A stretch of DNA of 64,000 nt, taken from contig OZ023181.1 in the NCBI GenBank assembly GCA_963995505.1, positions 22,936,366 to 23,000,365 on the forward strand, given 5' to 3'. Positions within the stretch are counted from its first letter, which is position 1; each line of letters opens with the position of its first letter. A program made the translations under genes and the position numbers. A model generated the notes under the pieces. It made no database searches. It was not told where the DNA came from and was given only the letters and a program-made list of their open reading frames with translations. This document shows, piece by piece, positions 25,791 through 36,002 of the stretch. This DNA is from Hypericum androsaemum. Lineage: Eukaryota > Streptophyta > Magnoliopsida > Malpighiales > Hypericaceae.

Positions 25791-25798
25791 GAATATCC
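25791..25798. promoter_or_regulatory. Second P1BS-type site upstream of PHF1
   Basis: Again GAATATCC, 249 bp before the PHF1 ATG. Two identical copies within 83 bp of a gene known from other plants to answer to PHR1 make a chance match less likely. Confidence 0.58.
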
Positions 25799-26046
25799 AC
25801 AACGCCACCGCACCACCAGCAGGCGATCGGTTGCCGACCGCAACAATGCACATAGGCGTTGACGGTTGACTTTTCTCCCCCGATATTGTAAATTGCATCT
25901 TGTCCCCACCCCCACTCCCCAATAAAACCTCGAACCCAAATCCCCCCACCTCTTTGCAACTTCCATAAGGGCGTAATCCAGACAAGGACCAGAAAAACGA
26001 AGGAAAGGACACAAAAGGAAGGGTTTGTTTGTTTGTTAGGCTTAAG

Positions 26047-29000
26047 ATGGAAGCGAGCACAGGGAGCGTGGCGTGCGGGTCGTGGATCCGGAGGCCAGAG
26101 AACGTGAGCCTGGTGGTGCTGGCAAAGTCCAGGACGGGGGGCCCACCTCAGCAAAACGGCGCCGTACTGGAGATATTCTCCTACGACCCCAAGGCCGTCT
26201 CCCTCTCCTCCTCCCCTCTGGTCCTTCTCACACACACTCATCTCTCTCGCGTTTATAATAGTGGAAAGTCCTAAAGTTGGTTTTTGTTGTTGTTGTTAGG
26301 CTATTTACGCTTTGGAAGAGGTTGACGGCGACCCCATCAACGTTACCGTCCACCCGAGCGGCGACGAGTTCGTTTGCTCCACCACCTCCGGCGGCTGCAA
26401 GTGGGTTCCTCCCCCTATCCTCCTTTTGTCTCTGTGGCACATTTTGTGTATTTTAGTGCTTGGATGTACACCAAAAGGGTAGAAAGACTCCACCTTTCCG
26501 GTTGACTTGTCTCCTTGTGGTTCCTATTGGGTTGGGGTTCGTTTTGTGATCAATCGGGTTTTCGTGTGGCGTACTGTTTTATAGATTTTGAACTTGGCTG
26601 CTGCTCTCGTACTTTGTTTCTGTTGGTGGCTTCGTGCCGTATGGTTTGTTCTTTATTTGGTTCTGGAGTGCTTTTTGTTTCTCTTGGTCGTTTGATTGGG
26701 TAGTCTTGGTTCGGATTGCGTGGTTAGCTTAGTTGGGTTTAGCGTGTTGGTGGTCAATGGAAATAAATCATCATTAAGTGAAGTCCCGCCTTTTCTTTGC
26801 TGGACCCACCCTGAATGGGGTTTCAGCAGAGTCGTGGAATGTGTAAGGGGGTCTGGGACAAGGTGCTCTCTTGTGTGTTGATTTCATCTGCAGATTATTG
26901 TATTTGGTCTTCTACTGCAGAGTATTTGAATTGTGCGGTTGGGAGTCGAATCTGAAGTTGTTGGCCAAAGAGCTGCCAGCCCTCCGTGATGTTGGCCAGC
27001 AGAAGTGCATCGCATTCAGTGTTGATGGATCTAAATTCGCCACTGGTGGAGTGGTAAGGCAATAGCCTATGACTTTGATGTACTACCATTGCTATTGTAA
27101 TCTTGAACCATGTAGAAATTATTGTGGATTATATTTGGTTATGGGGGCTTCCTTCTTGTTGTCATGTATAGGACGGGCATCTCAGAATCTTTCAATGGCC
27201 GAGTATGAACACCATTTTAGACGAACCAAGGGCACACAAATCTTTCCGGGATATGGATTTCAGCTTAGATTCAGAGTTTTTAGCTTCGACATCTACTGAT
27301 GGTTCAGCAAGAATATGGAAGTTAGAGGATGGTGTGCCTCAGACAACTTTGACTCGCAACTCGGTATGTTTTTTTGAGCTGACGATTTTGGCTGTCATTG
27401 CATAAATTTTTTTTCACAACTTTCTGAAGCTGGTCAGCCTTTTCTGTTTGCAGGATGAAAAGATTGAGTTATGTCAATTCTCCAAGGATGGAATGAAACC
27501 GTTTTTGTTTTGTGCTGTTCAGAAAGGTATAGTTTGCTTATGCTCTTTAAAGCAAAGTGAGGTATCATAAAATCTTTTTATAATGAAGAATTAGAGTTGA
27601 AGTTGTCTACTTTTTTTTTTGGTCAAGAGGGAGGGGCTATGGCGCCCCGATGTAGCACTTTATTTAATCAAAAACAAGGGATACAACCATTCTTGGAAAA
27701 GAGACGTCACTCAAGTCCCTTTCCAAAAGTTTGCCAACACCCGAGGGTGGATTACATAACACATGAGTACCTAAAGGAAGACTAAAACCAAAATTAGCTA
27801 ACCAATCTGCGCAAGCGTTTCCTTCACGATAAACGTGATCCACTCTAACCAACCAATCCCTATTGAGGACCTCTCTAATGTCCATAAGGATGGAGGAGTG
27901 GCTGGAGTCGGCTGTGATGTTGTTTCGAAGCATGTTGGCCACAATCAGCGAGTCTACTTCTAAATGTATTTGCTTTAAGCCCATGTCCCACGCCAATTGC
28001 AGTCCATGGAGGGCAGCCCAAAGTTCTGCCGAAACACTAGAGCAGTCACCTTTATTTGATGCGAAACCCCTAATCCATCTTCCCGTATGATCACGAATCA
28101 CTCCGCCAGCGGCTGCTGTGTTAGAGGAGGCTCTCCGGGCTCCATCAGTGTTTAGTTTATGCCACTCCTGATCTGGCGGTTCCCATCCGATAAGTCTTTC
28201 ACGCCTAACATACCTGCTATCCATATGTCCTACCGCCTCCCATGCTTTAGTCACTTCCTCCGTCCTGCGGCAAATAAAGGCACATTGATTAAATGGTCTC
28301 CCCGTGCCATCTTTCCATACAACATTATTCCTCCATGTCCATATGCAATTTAAGGCCACAACGAAAGTTGTAACCCATTCCTTTGGCCCATTCAGGTTAT
28401 TACTCAGCCAGGACAGGAGGTCACAAGAGAAAAAGTTTGCAATATTCAAGTGAAATCTTGATAAGAGTTGGGTCCAGCAGTGATTAATGCTACTGCAGTC
28501 CCGGAGTGCATGCATCACAGTTTCATCATGCTGGTTGCAGCTGGGGCAGCTAGCATTTGTGGTCATGTGTCGGCGTTGACGTATTGCGTTGGTTAGGAGT
28601 TTCCCATGTGCTGCAAGCCATGGTACTTTCTTCATCCGCTGCGGGCCTTGCCATTTCCAAATCGACTTCCATAGTCTGCTGCCATTCGAATCATGTTCTC
28701 CTTGGATGAGGGCATATGCAGAGGCCGTGGAAAATTTCCCGTCCTTTGAATTACCCCATATCAGTTGATCCTGGCCTCTGTCTGCACGTGGGCCAGGTGT
28801 ACCTGCAATCAACAAAATCATAGAGTTCGGTAAGTATTGTTCGACAAGTGACCAGTTCCATCCCCCTGAACCATTGGATGCATCACACACACAAATAGAT
28901 CTGAAGGGTTCTAGAACTGGTTGGGTTGCATACTCTAGTAAAGGTTTCTCAATGGGAAGCCAGCGGTCTTGCCAAAAGGATATGCCTTCCCCATTTCGAA

Positions 29001-32000
29001 CAATCCATCTCGCCCCTTGGTACACCACTGGCCATAGTTCGGTCAGGGCTTTCCAAAGGGGGGAGTTAGATGCTTTGCTCGTGAACACAGGAAACCTATC
29101 CTCCGATTTAACATATTTTCCCCTGAGCACTTGGACCCATAGAGATGATCTGTCTGTGATTACCCCCCATGCCAGTTTCATAAGAAGTGCCATATTTTGC
29201 TCCCGAAGGCTCTTAAATCCCAAACCTCCTTTGGTTTTAGGTTGACAAACAGTATCCCATGAGACCAAGTGTGGTTTCCTGTTTTCAGCCGTGGACCCCC
29301 AAAGGAATTGTCTCTGAATTTTTTCAATGTCCTTACAAACCCCTACAGGGAGTTTGGCGGACTGCATTGCATACGTGGGTAAGGCGGAGATGACTGATTG
29401 TGCTAGAGTTGCCCGGCCTGCGAATGACAGCTTATCAACGCACCACCCGTGTAACCGATTATGCACTTTTTCCATAATAAAACTGTATGTGCTCCTAGTG
29501 ACCCTTTCGTGGAGTAAGGGCATCCCAAGGTAGCGTCCCAAATTGTTCGTAAGGGTGAAACCCATAGAACGTTCCAGCTCTTTGGCTAGGGACCGAGAGG
29601 TGTTTTTGACACGAAAAGCTTCGTTTTTTCCTTGCTAATTTTCTGCCCTGAAACCAGACAAAATTGGTTAGTAATCGAATTGATAATGGCTGCTTGGTTA
29701 AGAGAGGCTTCCCCAAGGAGGAGAAGATCATCCGCAAAGAAAAGGTGAGATAGACTAGGACCATATCGAGAAATCTTAATTGGTTTCCATTGCTTTTGGT
29801 CCACACTCCTTTGTATAAGATGTCCAAGCCGTTCAAGGCATAAGACAAACACATACGGGGATAATGGATCTCCTTGTCTTACCCCTCGTGATGGTCGAAA
29901 GATCTTAGTTTTCTCACCATTCCAAGCAACTTGCATAGTACAAGTAGATATGCAAGCTAAAATCAAATTCGTAATTGACGAAGGAAGATTGAGCAAGGTT
30001 AGAGTCTCCCTGACAAAGGACCAGCGGATGCGATCGTACGCCTTTTCGAGGTCTACCTTGATCATCATTAGTCTCTTGCCCGTTCTCCGGGCCTTCATTG
30101 TGTGAATTACTTCTTGGGCAATGACAATGTTGCCAGTAATGTGTCTATCTGGTACGAAGCTGTTCTGGTGTACTCCAACCCAAGCACTCATGAATTTTTG
30201 CATACGCGATGCGAGGAGTTTCGTGATGAACTTCAAAGATACATTACACAGACTTATAGGTCTGAAGTGGGCCGGTAGACTTGGGTTTTCGATCTTTGGG
30301 ATGAGAACAAGAGCGGTCTCATTAACCAGACTTGGAGAGTATTCCCCTTTGAAGATTTTTTGGATGAACTTGACAACTGTCTCACGCACAACCCTCCAAT
30401 TCCGCTGATAGAAAGCACCGTGGAGCCCATCCGGGCCAGGGGCTTTTAAGGGAGCCACTGAGAAGACCACCTTTTGAATTTCCTCCGCTGTTGGTAGCCT
30501 CTGTAGTGACTCCTTTTCTGCTTCAGTGATCTGGTGGAACCCATTTGGGATCATATGTCTGTTTGGCTCATCGATTCCATCTTCCTTATATAGTTGTGAG
30601 AAAAACCTTGTTAGGAGATCCTGGATTTCCTCAGCGTCTTCCGTCCAAGTACCATCTTCCCTTTTCAGCCCATCGACTCTATTCCTTCTCCTTCTGACCA
30701 CCGTTGAGGCATGGAAAAATTTGGTATTGCGGTCACCGTGTATGAGAAAATCCTTTCTTGCCTTTTGAGCCCATAGCACCTCCTCTTGTTCCAAAGTAGT
30801 CTCAAGCTGTGTGCATAGGTTCTTCTCCAAAGTACGTAAAAAGCGGTTGGGCCGGGCCTCCAAAGCTTTTTGTATACCCCCCAATCTATTCATCAGCTGC
30901 CTCTTCCTCCGAAAGATGTTACCAAAATTTTCTTTATTCCAAATTTTAGCTTTCTCTACAAACTGAGCACAGGCTTTTGGGAGATTTTCAGAGCCATTCC
31001 ACGAAGTTTTCACGAACTCGTTAAAGTTTGGATCCGTGTGCCAGGCCACTTGGTAGCGAAAGAATCTCTTCTCCACATTCAGCCGCGGTCTTGGGCTGGT
31101 CTTGATTAGGAGGGGGCAGTGGTCGGACTTGAGTCTAGGTAGATGATGGACAACCGCTTCTGAAAACATAAGTCTCCAGTCCAGGTTAGCCAGTCCTCTA
31201 TCAAGGCGTTCATGAGTCCTACCCCGCACCCAAGTAAATTTGCTCCCCACGAAACCCAAGTCTAGGAGGCGGCAGTCGTCCATCCATTGTTGGAATTGAG
31301 TATGGCGACATCCCCTGGTTGGCGCCCCTCCAATTTTCCCATCGGTGGGTAAGTAGATGTTGAAATCACCTGCAAGACACCAAGGCAAATTAGTGTTAGA
31401 TGCTATGCGTGATAGTGATTGCCACAGCTCTTCACGAATAGCAGGTCTAGGGCTACCGTAGATTGCTGTGAACAACCACCGTTTATCCACTTCGTCCTCC
31501 ATCGACAAGTGGATAAACTGCTTCTCAACCTCTAAGATTCTGATTTTAGTCAAATTTTGGTTCCAAAGGACCCAAATTCCCCCGGAGAAACCATTCATCG
31601 GAGCTTGGACAATGTCAGCGAAGCCCAAAGACCTAGCAAGTTTGTTAGCACGGTCACCTGAAATCCACGTTTCTAGTAGGACAACAATAGAAGGGCGGTG
31701 TTGGTTAACCAACTCCTTAATAACAGATTTAAAGAGAGAGCTTGCAGCTCCCTGGCAATTCCAAACCAGACAGTCCATAAGTAGGAATTAAGGGAAATAA
31801 GAAGCGGGGGTAAGGGCTTCGGGAAATAAATACGGAAAAGGAGGGGCGAGGAACAAACTTACTGCCCAGGATCGTGTCCTGGGGATGGAAGGTCCATGAA
31901 AACTGTATCATGAGTCGACGCCGTGATTTCGATACTCATGTCTTCGACCTGGTTAACGTTCTGTGGGATGTCCCCCATCTGACAATCACCCGGGTCCAGG

Positions 32001-34827
32001 TCTCCCGGGCCTCCCTGTTCCCAAAATCTTCCTATTGGTCCATTGTCTAGTGGGACCAAGTGAGTAGAGAACTCCATATCAACGCCCGATGTAGCAGTCT
32101 CGATATGGGGAACCAATGACTCTGCAGATGGGTTTTTGGGTGGTGGGTTGATCAGGTAGTCAGCGGCTGTTTTCCTAGCAGGTGATGTCTCCATCGTGAT
32201 AGGGCGGAGGGGTCGAGATGGGGTTCGGTCCTTTCCTTGTACGAAGCCCTTGCTTTGGTTGGCATTAGGTTTTTGTGATTTAACCTGCGTGGGCTTTTGT
32301 TCCTGGTGGGCTTTTGCGCTTTTCTTCTGGGCCTGGGTGTTTGAGGAGCTTGGCCCCATATTGGGCTTCGTCGATGAGTTTGGTTTGGCAGTATGCATCT
32401 TGGTCTTCTTGGGTAATTCTAATTTGGAAGCTTCTGGGGTCCCTTTGTGACCGTTGCATAAGATATCTGGGTGATGGTCAGTTCCTTTTGCAGTCTCTCC
32501 AACAGACCCTTGCCTTAATTGTGATTGCTCTAGGGATACCTCATCTTCCTTTTCCGTTGCCAGTATACCAAATCTGGAAGTCGAAATCTGAGGGTCCGTA
32601 GAGTTACCTTTTGGATCACCCTCGTCGGTCCGGTCGGACTTGGCAACTCCTTTTCCACGCCCTTGGTGCGGAGCGGTGGCTTGCTTTGCTCTGTTCCGAC
32701 GTTGTACCGTCATCCATTCGCCAAATTGGTTAGTCACCTCTGGCCGAAGAGGTTGCCGAACCTCCGTTGGGTTTGCCCATGTTGGGTTGTGGGGGTTTCG
32801 TTGCTCTCCCCAAGATTTATCCCCTTGATCTTCGCGCGTGAGAGGGCAATCCGGTGAGAGGTGGCCGTATCTTCCACATCGAAAGCATATGTGATGTAGG
32901 CCTTCATATTGGACTCTCCGAACCCTCCGGCGAGTCCGAAACTTGGAGAAAAGTGGCTTAGTCAGGTCTATTTCAACACAAATCCTTGCAAATTTCCCCC
33001 TTATGCACTGATTTGTGTGCGTGTCAATCCGTATCGGTTCTCCAATCCGTCGGGCAATGTTCTTAAGGAAGTTGAGCTCGTAGAACTCCATTCCAAGATT
33101 TGGTATCCGAACCCAGACCACTGTGCTTGTTATGGCTGTCGTTTCCGGATCGAAATCCGGCACCCATCTGCGGACCGTTACATAACTATCGGCAATCATC
33201 CATGGTCCCCCTGTTAAGATGTGATGATATTCCTCATCGGATTGAGGGCGAACCAGGAAGAACTCGCAGCCAAGGTCGGTAAGGATGAAGTCAGCGGGTA
33301 GTCCCCAAAGTTGGGCGAGGCGCCTCTTTAGATATGGGTATGAGATTCGACGGCCTAGTACCTTGATGATGAGCGTCTTCCACCAGGGTTTACGCATACG
33401 AATCTTGTCCTCCTTTGACATTCGGATGGTTGGGCATTCTGGGTCCTCGTCTTCTTCTCCCTCGGATTCACTCGAGACTTCCTCTTCGTGATCAAACGTA
33501 TGATATTGGGGTGTCTCGGGGACGGGTGGGTTGCCTATCTCGCCCATAGTGGCGTCGCGAAAAGTGAGCTTGCGTCTTCTGTCTGTTCCTTGTTCGGGGA
33601 CGGTTTCCCCATCCTTTCCAAAAGGTGCCTCAATCGATCCCTCTTCACCTCTGACCTTCTTCCCCCCACGAGGAGGAGTGGGATCAGGTTGTGGGGGGAG
33701 GTCTGGGCCCCCTCCGAGAGAGGAATCCATGGTGGATCTTCTCTTCAGAGGCGAGAATTAGTTTTGGCCTTTTGTGCTTTTCTAAACAATAATTATTTTA
33801 CACTGAAGTTGTCTACTTTTGTGATTTTATCAGGTGATAAATCTATTACTGCAGTTTATGACATAAGCACATGGAAAAAAATCGGTTACAAGAGGCTCAT
33901 GAAAAAACCCGCTTGTATAATGTCCATCAGCTTGGATGGGAAGTACATTGCTTTGTAAGTGCTTATGATTTGCCATTGGAATATTCAGTGCACCTTTTGC
34001 GATTTCTATTTGTGATTGATAATGCATCCTATTATACAAGCAAAGGATGGTTGGCTCGGTACTTAATGTTGGTGGCCAATTCAAGAACGTGGATATTCAT
34101 TCCTTTTCTCCTTCTGTCCCAATCTTTCTCTTAACCACAAAGCCAGTGTCACTTAAAACAATGAATGAGCAGTTAATTTACCTAACCCGTTACATGAGGC
34201 GAGTTGGTCATTGAGTCAAATTTGTAATTTCTAGGGGAAGCAAAGATGGGGACATCTCTGTTGCAGAAGTAAAAAAAATGGAGATCAGCCACTACAGCAA
34301 GAGGCTGCATCTGGGTACATCCATTAACACGTTGGAATTCTGTCCCAATCAAAGGTGATGTTCGTCAGAGCAAATGCAGCTTGCAATGTACAAGTATCAA
34401 GTTTGTCAAGTTCTTACATAACCAAAATCGATTTTTCGTAACACCTATTGTTGATGAGTTTTGATCTTTGTGCTCTTCTTATGCAGGGTAGTGCTCACCA
34501 CTTCAAGGGAGTGGGGAGCAACAATCACTAAGCTAACAGTTCCAGCAGACTGGAAAGGTAACCCCTTTCTTTATCCCGTCTCCATCTCGCTGATCACAGA
34601 GTTCTTATGCTCTTTTCCTCTTTCCTTTGTCCGCAGATTGGCAAATCTACTTGCTGCTTCTAGGACTATTTTTGGCGTCCGCGGTAGCATTCTACATATT
34701 CTTTGAGAAGTCTGATTCGTTTTGGAACTTCCCCCTCGGGAAAGACCAACCCGCTAAACCTAGATTTGAATCGGTTCTACGAGATCAGCAGTACTCCGAT
34801 GATGTATTTGGCCCGGTAGACATGTGA
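26047..34827 (+). CDS. PHF1: PHF1: SEC12-like WD40 membrane protein for phosphate transporter ER exit
   Basis: Exons 26047-26220, 26300-26400, 26921-27053, 27172-27363, 27454-27526, 33834-33954, 34235-34354, 34487-34557 and 34637-34827 join in frame to 391 residues (Arabidopsis PHF1, 398). PHF1 is an ER protein needed for PHT1 phosphate transporters to leave the ER. Seen: an N-terminal cytosolic beta-propeller with DGHLRIFQW, SARIWKLEDG, AVYDISTWKKIG, MSISLDGKYIALGSKDGDI and NTLEFCPNQRVVLTTS, then one membrane helix (about residues 332-351) and a 40-residue tail. The Gly-rich loop of true SEC12 exchange factors is replaced by SRTGGPPQQNG, as expected for PHF1. The next gene is SEX4, as in Arabidopsis. 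Intron 5 (27527-33833) holds a 6.2-kb antisense LINE. A SEC12-like paralogue is the alternative. Confidence 0.9.
27598..27614. repeat. Target site duplication of the LINE, copy at its 3' end
   Basis: Reads TGAAGTTGTCTACTTTT, identical over 17 bp to 33804-33820. It is followed at once by more T, the complement of the LINE poly(A) tail. Confidence 0.95.
27664..31778 (-). pseudogene. LINE ORF2: endonuclease, reverse transcriptase, RNase H (one frameshift)
   Basis: Part 1 (31778-29586, 730 residues) starts MDCLVWNCQG, an APE-type endonuclease with SDHCPLL near its end, then a reverse transcriptase with KAPGPDGLHG, FRPISLCNV, MIKVDLEKAYDRI, GVRQGDPLSPYVF and the catalytic box FFADDLLLL. Part 2 continues in another frame from about 29605: GRYLGMPLLHERV, a zinc-binding zf-RVT domain (CPSCNQHDETVMHALRDC) and an RNase H domain (NTDGARR, AELWAALHGL, LEVDSLI, ACADWLANFG). 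The break lies in an A run near 29606, where part 1 meets a stop 16 codons after SKEKTK. One missing base explains it. Otherwise the frame is open throughout, so the copy may have been competent until recently. Confidence 0.93.
31859..33730 (-). CDS. LINE ORF1: nucleic-acid-binding protein with CCHC zinc knuckle
   Basis: An intact 623-residue frame. It has an acidic N-terminus, a DUF4283-type domain around residues 110-250 (WWKTLIIKVLGRRISYPYLK, GCEFFLVRP, GGPWMIADSYVTVRRW, VWVRIPNLGMEFYE), then a zinc knuckle CFRCGRYGHLSPDC fitting C-X2-C-X4-H-X4-C. The long C-terminal half is low in order and rich in Lys, Pro, Ser and Gln. In plant L1 elements this protein coats the element RNA. It ends 80 bp before ORF2. 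Confidence 0.92.
   Translation of the reverse strand: MDSSLGGGPDLPPQPDPTPPRGGKKVRGEEGSIEAPFGKDGETVPEQGTDRRRKLTFRDATMGEIGNPPVPETPQYHTFDHEEEVSSESEGEEDEDPECPTIRMSKEDKIRMRKPWWKTLIIKVLGRRISYPYLKRRLAQLWGLPADFILTDLGCEFFLVRPQSDEEYHHILTGGPWMIADSYVTVRRWVPDFDPETTAITSTVVWVRIPNLGMEFYELNFLKNIARRIGEPIRIDTHTNQCIRGKFARICVEIDLTKPLFSKFRTRRRVRRVQYEGLHHICFRCGRYGHLSPDCPLTREDQGDKSWGEQRNPHNPTWANPTEVRQPLRPEVTNQFGEWMTVQRRNRAKQATAPHQGRGKGVAKSDRTDEGDPKGNSTDPQISTSRFGILATEKEDEVSLEQSQLRQGSVGETAKGTDHHPDILCNGHKGTPEASKLELPKKTKMHTAKPNSSTKPNMGPSSSNTQAQKKSAKAHQEQKPTQVKSQKPNANQSKGFVQGKDRTPSRPLRPITMETSPARKTAADYLINPPPKNPSAESLVPHIETATSGVDMEFSTHLVPLDNGPIGRFWEQGGPGDLDPGDCQMGDIPQNVNQVEDMSIEITASTHDTVFMDLPSPGHDPGQ
33804..33820. repeat. 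Target site duplication of the LINE, copy at its 5' end
   Basis: Identical to 27598-27614 over 17 bp, marking the exact 5' boundary of the LINE at 33803. The PHF1 intron 5 acceptor follows at 33832-33833. Confidence 0.95.
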
Positions 34828-35980
34828 TCCCTGGGTTGGAATTGGATGCAGCGATTTGACGGCAGTAGTGAGCTATTGCAGAAGGGAGAAAGTTGGATTG
34901 TTTCAATTATGTTTATGCTTGGTGTTTGATTTGATGTACCATGTAACTTAATTTTTCTTTTCCAGGAGAATAATGTAGGCAATTGTTATTCCTAATCAAC
35001 ATTTCTAAATTCCACTTAGAAGTCTCTTTTAAGATTCGGACATTAGAAGAATTGGGTCGATTTTTTTCTCCTGCAGCAAATAGAAGGTCAAGGAACCAAT
35101 TGAATTGTAGCTAATTATCATTTCAGTTCCTTATTAAAAGTCCATGTATTAGGCACTTATTGTCTGTTAATTGTCATTAACATAATTTGTCTGCTCTTGG
35201 AGTACAAAGAAGCAATGCGTGCCCATTCTTGGCAAATTGTTGTTAAGGAGCAAATGAAGTTGGTTTAAATGCCTGAAACCAATTGAATGACAATCTTAGC
35301 ACCTAATGACTTGAACTAATAACCGCTTATTATAGTGCAGATTAAAAGTTGGATTGTTGAAAAAAACAAGGATTTTAGGATTTTTACGTTTTTGTACACT
35401 TTGTAGTATACTAGAGTTGAGTATTTGGTTGAGTTTCACAGATATAAAAAAATATTATTAAGAGAGTCGTTCTTTATAATAGAGTTCAACTATGGTGAAC
35501 TTTAAATATGACAACTTTAACCAAAGAGTTGAGTACAGTTGGTAATTTTATAGGAATGTATTTAGGGAGTAATTCACAATGATATTTTAATACTCGAACT
35601 CATTTATCTCTTTAAAAAATTATAAATCAATCGTCACTTGAGTCAAACAATCATTTGTCGTGTTTCTAAAATCTTACCAACTTAAATCTGAATTAATCGG
35701 CCCAATAAAATAGATAAGAAACGCTATTAAAGAAACCATCATATTGTACGTTACCTTTAGTCATTCGTAAACGAGAAACCCGGATCCAATCTTTTATTTT
35801 ACTAAGGGGGAAAAAAAAAAGAAACTGGGTCCATAATTTATAACCGCTCAATTCAAAAGAAGCACGTGCCGTTCTACCGCCTCTGTCCCCTCTCCTACCC
35901 TTACAAATAAAAGTATCCAAAACACCAATCGCGATGCCACTGAAAAAAAATATCTCCCTTAAATCTCACTGTACTAACAT
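34828..35980. other. Intergenic region between PHF1 and SEX4
   Basis: Starts with the PHF1 3' untranslated region and ends with the SEX4 promoter and leader. AT-rich; no additional gene or clear element seen. Confidence 0.5.
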
Positions 35981-35998
35981 CTCTCTCTCTCTCTCTCT
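35981..35998 (+). promoter_or_regulatory. CT-repeat (pyrimidine patch) just before the SEX4 start
   Basis: Nine CT dinucleotides in a row end 5 bp before the ATG. Such pyrimidine patches are common near plant transcription starts and in 5' leaders. Confidence 0.5.
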
Positions 35999-36002
35999 AA
36001 AC

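Larger units (their letters stand above)
27615..33803 (-). mobile_element. Full-length L1-type LINE retrotransposon in PHF1 intron 5, antisense
   Basis: Bounded by identical 17-bp target duplications (27598-27614, 33804-33820). On the minus strand it reads: short 5' untranslated region (33803-33731), ORF1 (33730-31859), an 80-bp spacer, ORF2 (31778-27664, one frameshift), a 3' untranslated region of about 45 bp and a short A tail. This is the complete order of a plant L1 clade element. Both ORFs are long and almost undamaged and the duplications are perfect, so the insertion is recent. It lies inside an intron and opposite to the host gene, leaving PHF1 exons intact. Confidence 0.95.

Noticed and set aside
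25610..26241. Three overlapping minus-strand frames upstream of and across PHF1 exon 1
   Set aside because: No recognisable domain; they overlap the PHF1 promoter and first exon and lack supporting homology.
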